A DNA stretch of 33,918 bases from Oscillospiraceae bacterium (GTDB lineage: Bacteria; Bacillota; Clostridia; Oscillospirales; Acutalibacteraceae), in contig JAISII010000118.1 of assembly GCA_031262125.1 (NCBI GenBank), forward strand, positions 1 to 33,918. Direction: 5' to 3'. The notes under the pieces are model-generated. The model made no database searches and had not been told where the DNA came from. It was given only the letters and a program-made list of their open reading frames with translations. Positions 33,517-33,918 of this stretch are shown one piece after another. How positions within the stretch are numbered: position 1 is the stretch's first letter; each line of letters begins with the position of its first letter. The position numbers and the translations under genes were made by a program.

Positions 33517-33918
33517 TTAATTTATGCTCTCGATTATTGCAATCCTATTTTTTAGCTCGGCAATTTCATATTCTGTAATTAAATCGACCATAGCTTTTGC
33601 AGAATTTGCACCGCTGCAATACTCATCAAAGCAATCGTAATACCTTTGTTTATCGGCATATTTAATATCAATCGGCAAATAACCGTGCTTTAAAAGCTCA
33701 AGGTTCATTATCAAGCGGCCTGTTCTGCCGTTACCGTCAATAAACGGGTGTATCCCCTCAAAACGCAAATGGAATTCGGCAATTTTCTCGATAATATTGC
33801 TCTGCGTTTTTTGTGTTTCATACTCTGCAAGCAGCTGCTCCATTTTTGCGGCGACTGCATACGGCTGCGGCGGTGTATGTGCCGAACCCAAAATTCTTAC
33901 GGGCACTCGGCGATAAAT
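33517..33918 (-). CDS. Fic family protein, C-terminal part (cut by window edge)
   Basis: The frame stays open to the last base, so the start lies beyond the window. The visible 133 residues begin IYRRVPVRILGS and APxxV-type PPQPYAV. They contain the Fic motif HPFIDGNGRTGR complete, with the catalytic His and the Asp/Gly/Asn/Arg set for phosphate and metal binding. Fic enzymes transfer AMP (or another nucleotide part) to a protein hydroxyl. No inhibitory (S/T)xxxE(G/N) helix is visible in this part; it could lie in the missing N-terminus. The target is unknown. Confidence 0.93.
   Translation of the reverse strand: MYRRVPVRILGSAHTPPQPYAVAAKMEQLLAEYETQKTQSNIIEKIAEFHLRFEGIHPFIDGNGRTGRLIMNLELLKHGYLPIDIKYADKQRYYDCFDEYCSGANSAKAMVDLITEYEIAELKNRIAIIESIN

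Noticed and set aside
1..33918. CRISPR arrays, rRNA genes and IS transposases
   Set aside because: No regularly spaced repeats, no rRNA-like stretch and no transposase-like protein were found; the direct repeats seen are att sites or the pckG end copy.

Overview
The window reads as a chromosomal piece of a low-GC Gram-positive bacterium, most likely a clostridial Firmicute (Oscillospiraceae/Ruminococcaceae-like). The reasons are sigma-A type promoters with 17-18 bp spacers, strong AGGAGG-type ribosome sites, a SpoIIE-family phosphatase with RsbW and STAS partners, DUF6062, DUF3267, DUF4430/ECF genes, and short GC-rich palindromic repeats between genes. This placement is an inference from gene content; no rRNA is present.

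Host backbone, left (1-6336): the 3' part of a P-type cation ATPase converges on and overlaps a CDF metal exporter. A repeat-rich gap follows. Then come a DUF3267 membrane protein overlapping a small MGMT-type DNA methyltransferase, and a tightly coupled operon of GtrA flippase, GT2 glycosyltransferase and GT39-like membrane glycosyltransferase, followed by tRNA-Leu(UAG).

Integrated element (about 6370-19827): a perfect 51-bp copy of the tRNA-Leu 3' end recurs 13.4 kb downstream, which marks both ends of an island. At its left end it carries a large serine recombinase, an unannotated 59-aa gene, a hairpin-rich non-coding stretch and a RepA-like AAA ATPase, all on the minus strand. On the plus strand an AT-rich three-gene operon encodes a 934-aa protein of unknown function, a 1593-aa DEAH-box helicase with zinc-binding Cys clusters and a DUF1998/MZB-type C-terminus, and a 190-aa small protein. 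A DUF4143 ATPase lies next to the right end. The operon looks like an anti-phage defence system related to Druantia (DruE-like helicase plus a large upstream partner), and it is the strongest candidate for an undescribed system here.

Right backbone (20141-33918): a five-gene minus-strand operon joins a partner-switching module (STAS, RsbW-like kinase, SpoIIE-type PP2C phosphatase with an extracellular sensor) to a polar amino-acid ABC transporter. Its receptor-permease is a 1008-aa lipoprotein with several solute-binding modules, and its ATPase carries a degenerate RsbW-like C-terminal domain. A C39-peptidase-like lipoprotein follows. Then comes GTP-dependent PEP carboxykinase, whose last 110 bp are duplicated on the far side of a 1.5-kb insertion carrying a guanylate-kinase-like/TIR-like gene. 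A DUF6062 protein, a DUF4430 lipoprotein with an ECF-type S component (possible corrinoid uptake) and a partial Fic protein complete the window.
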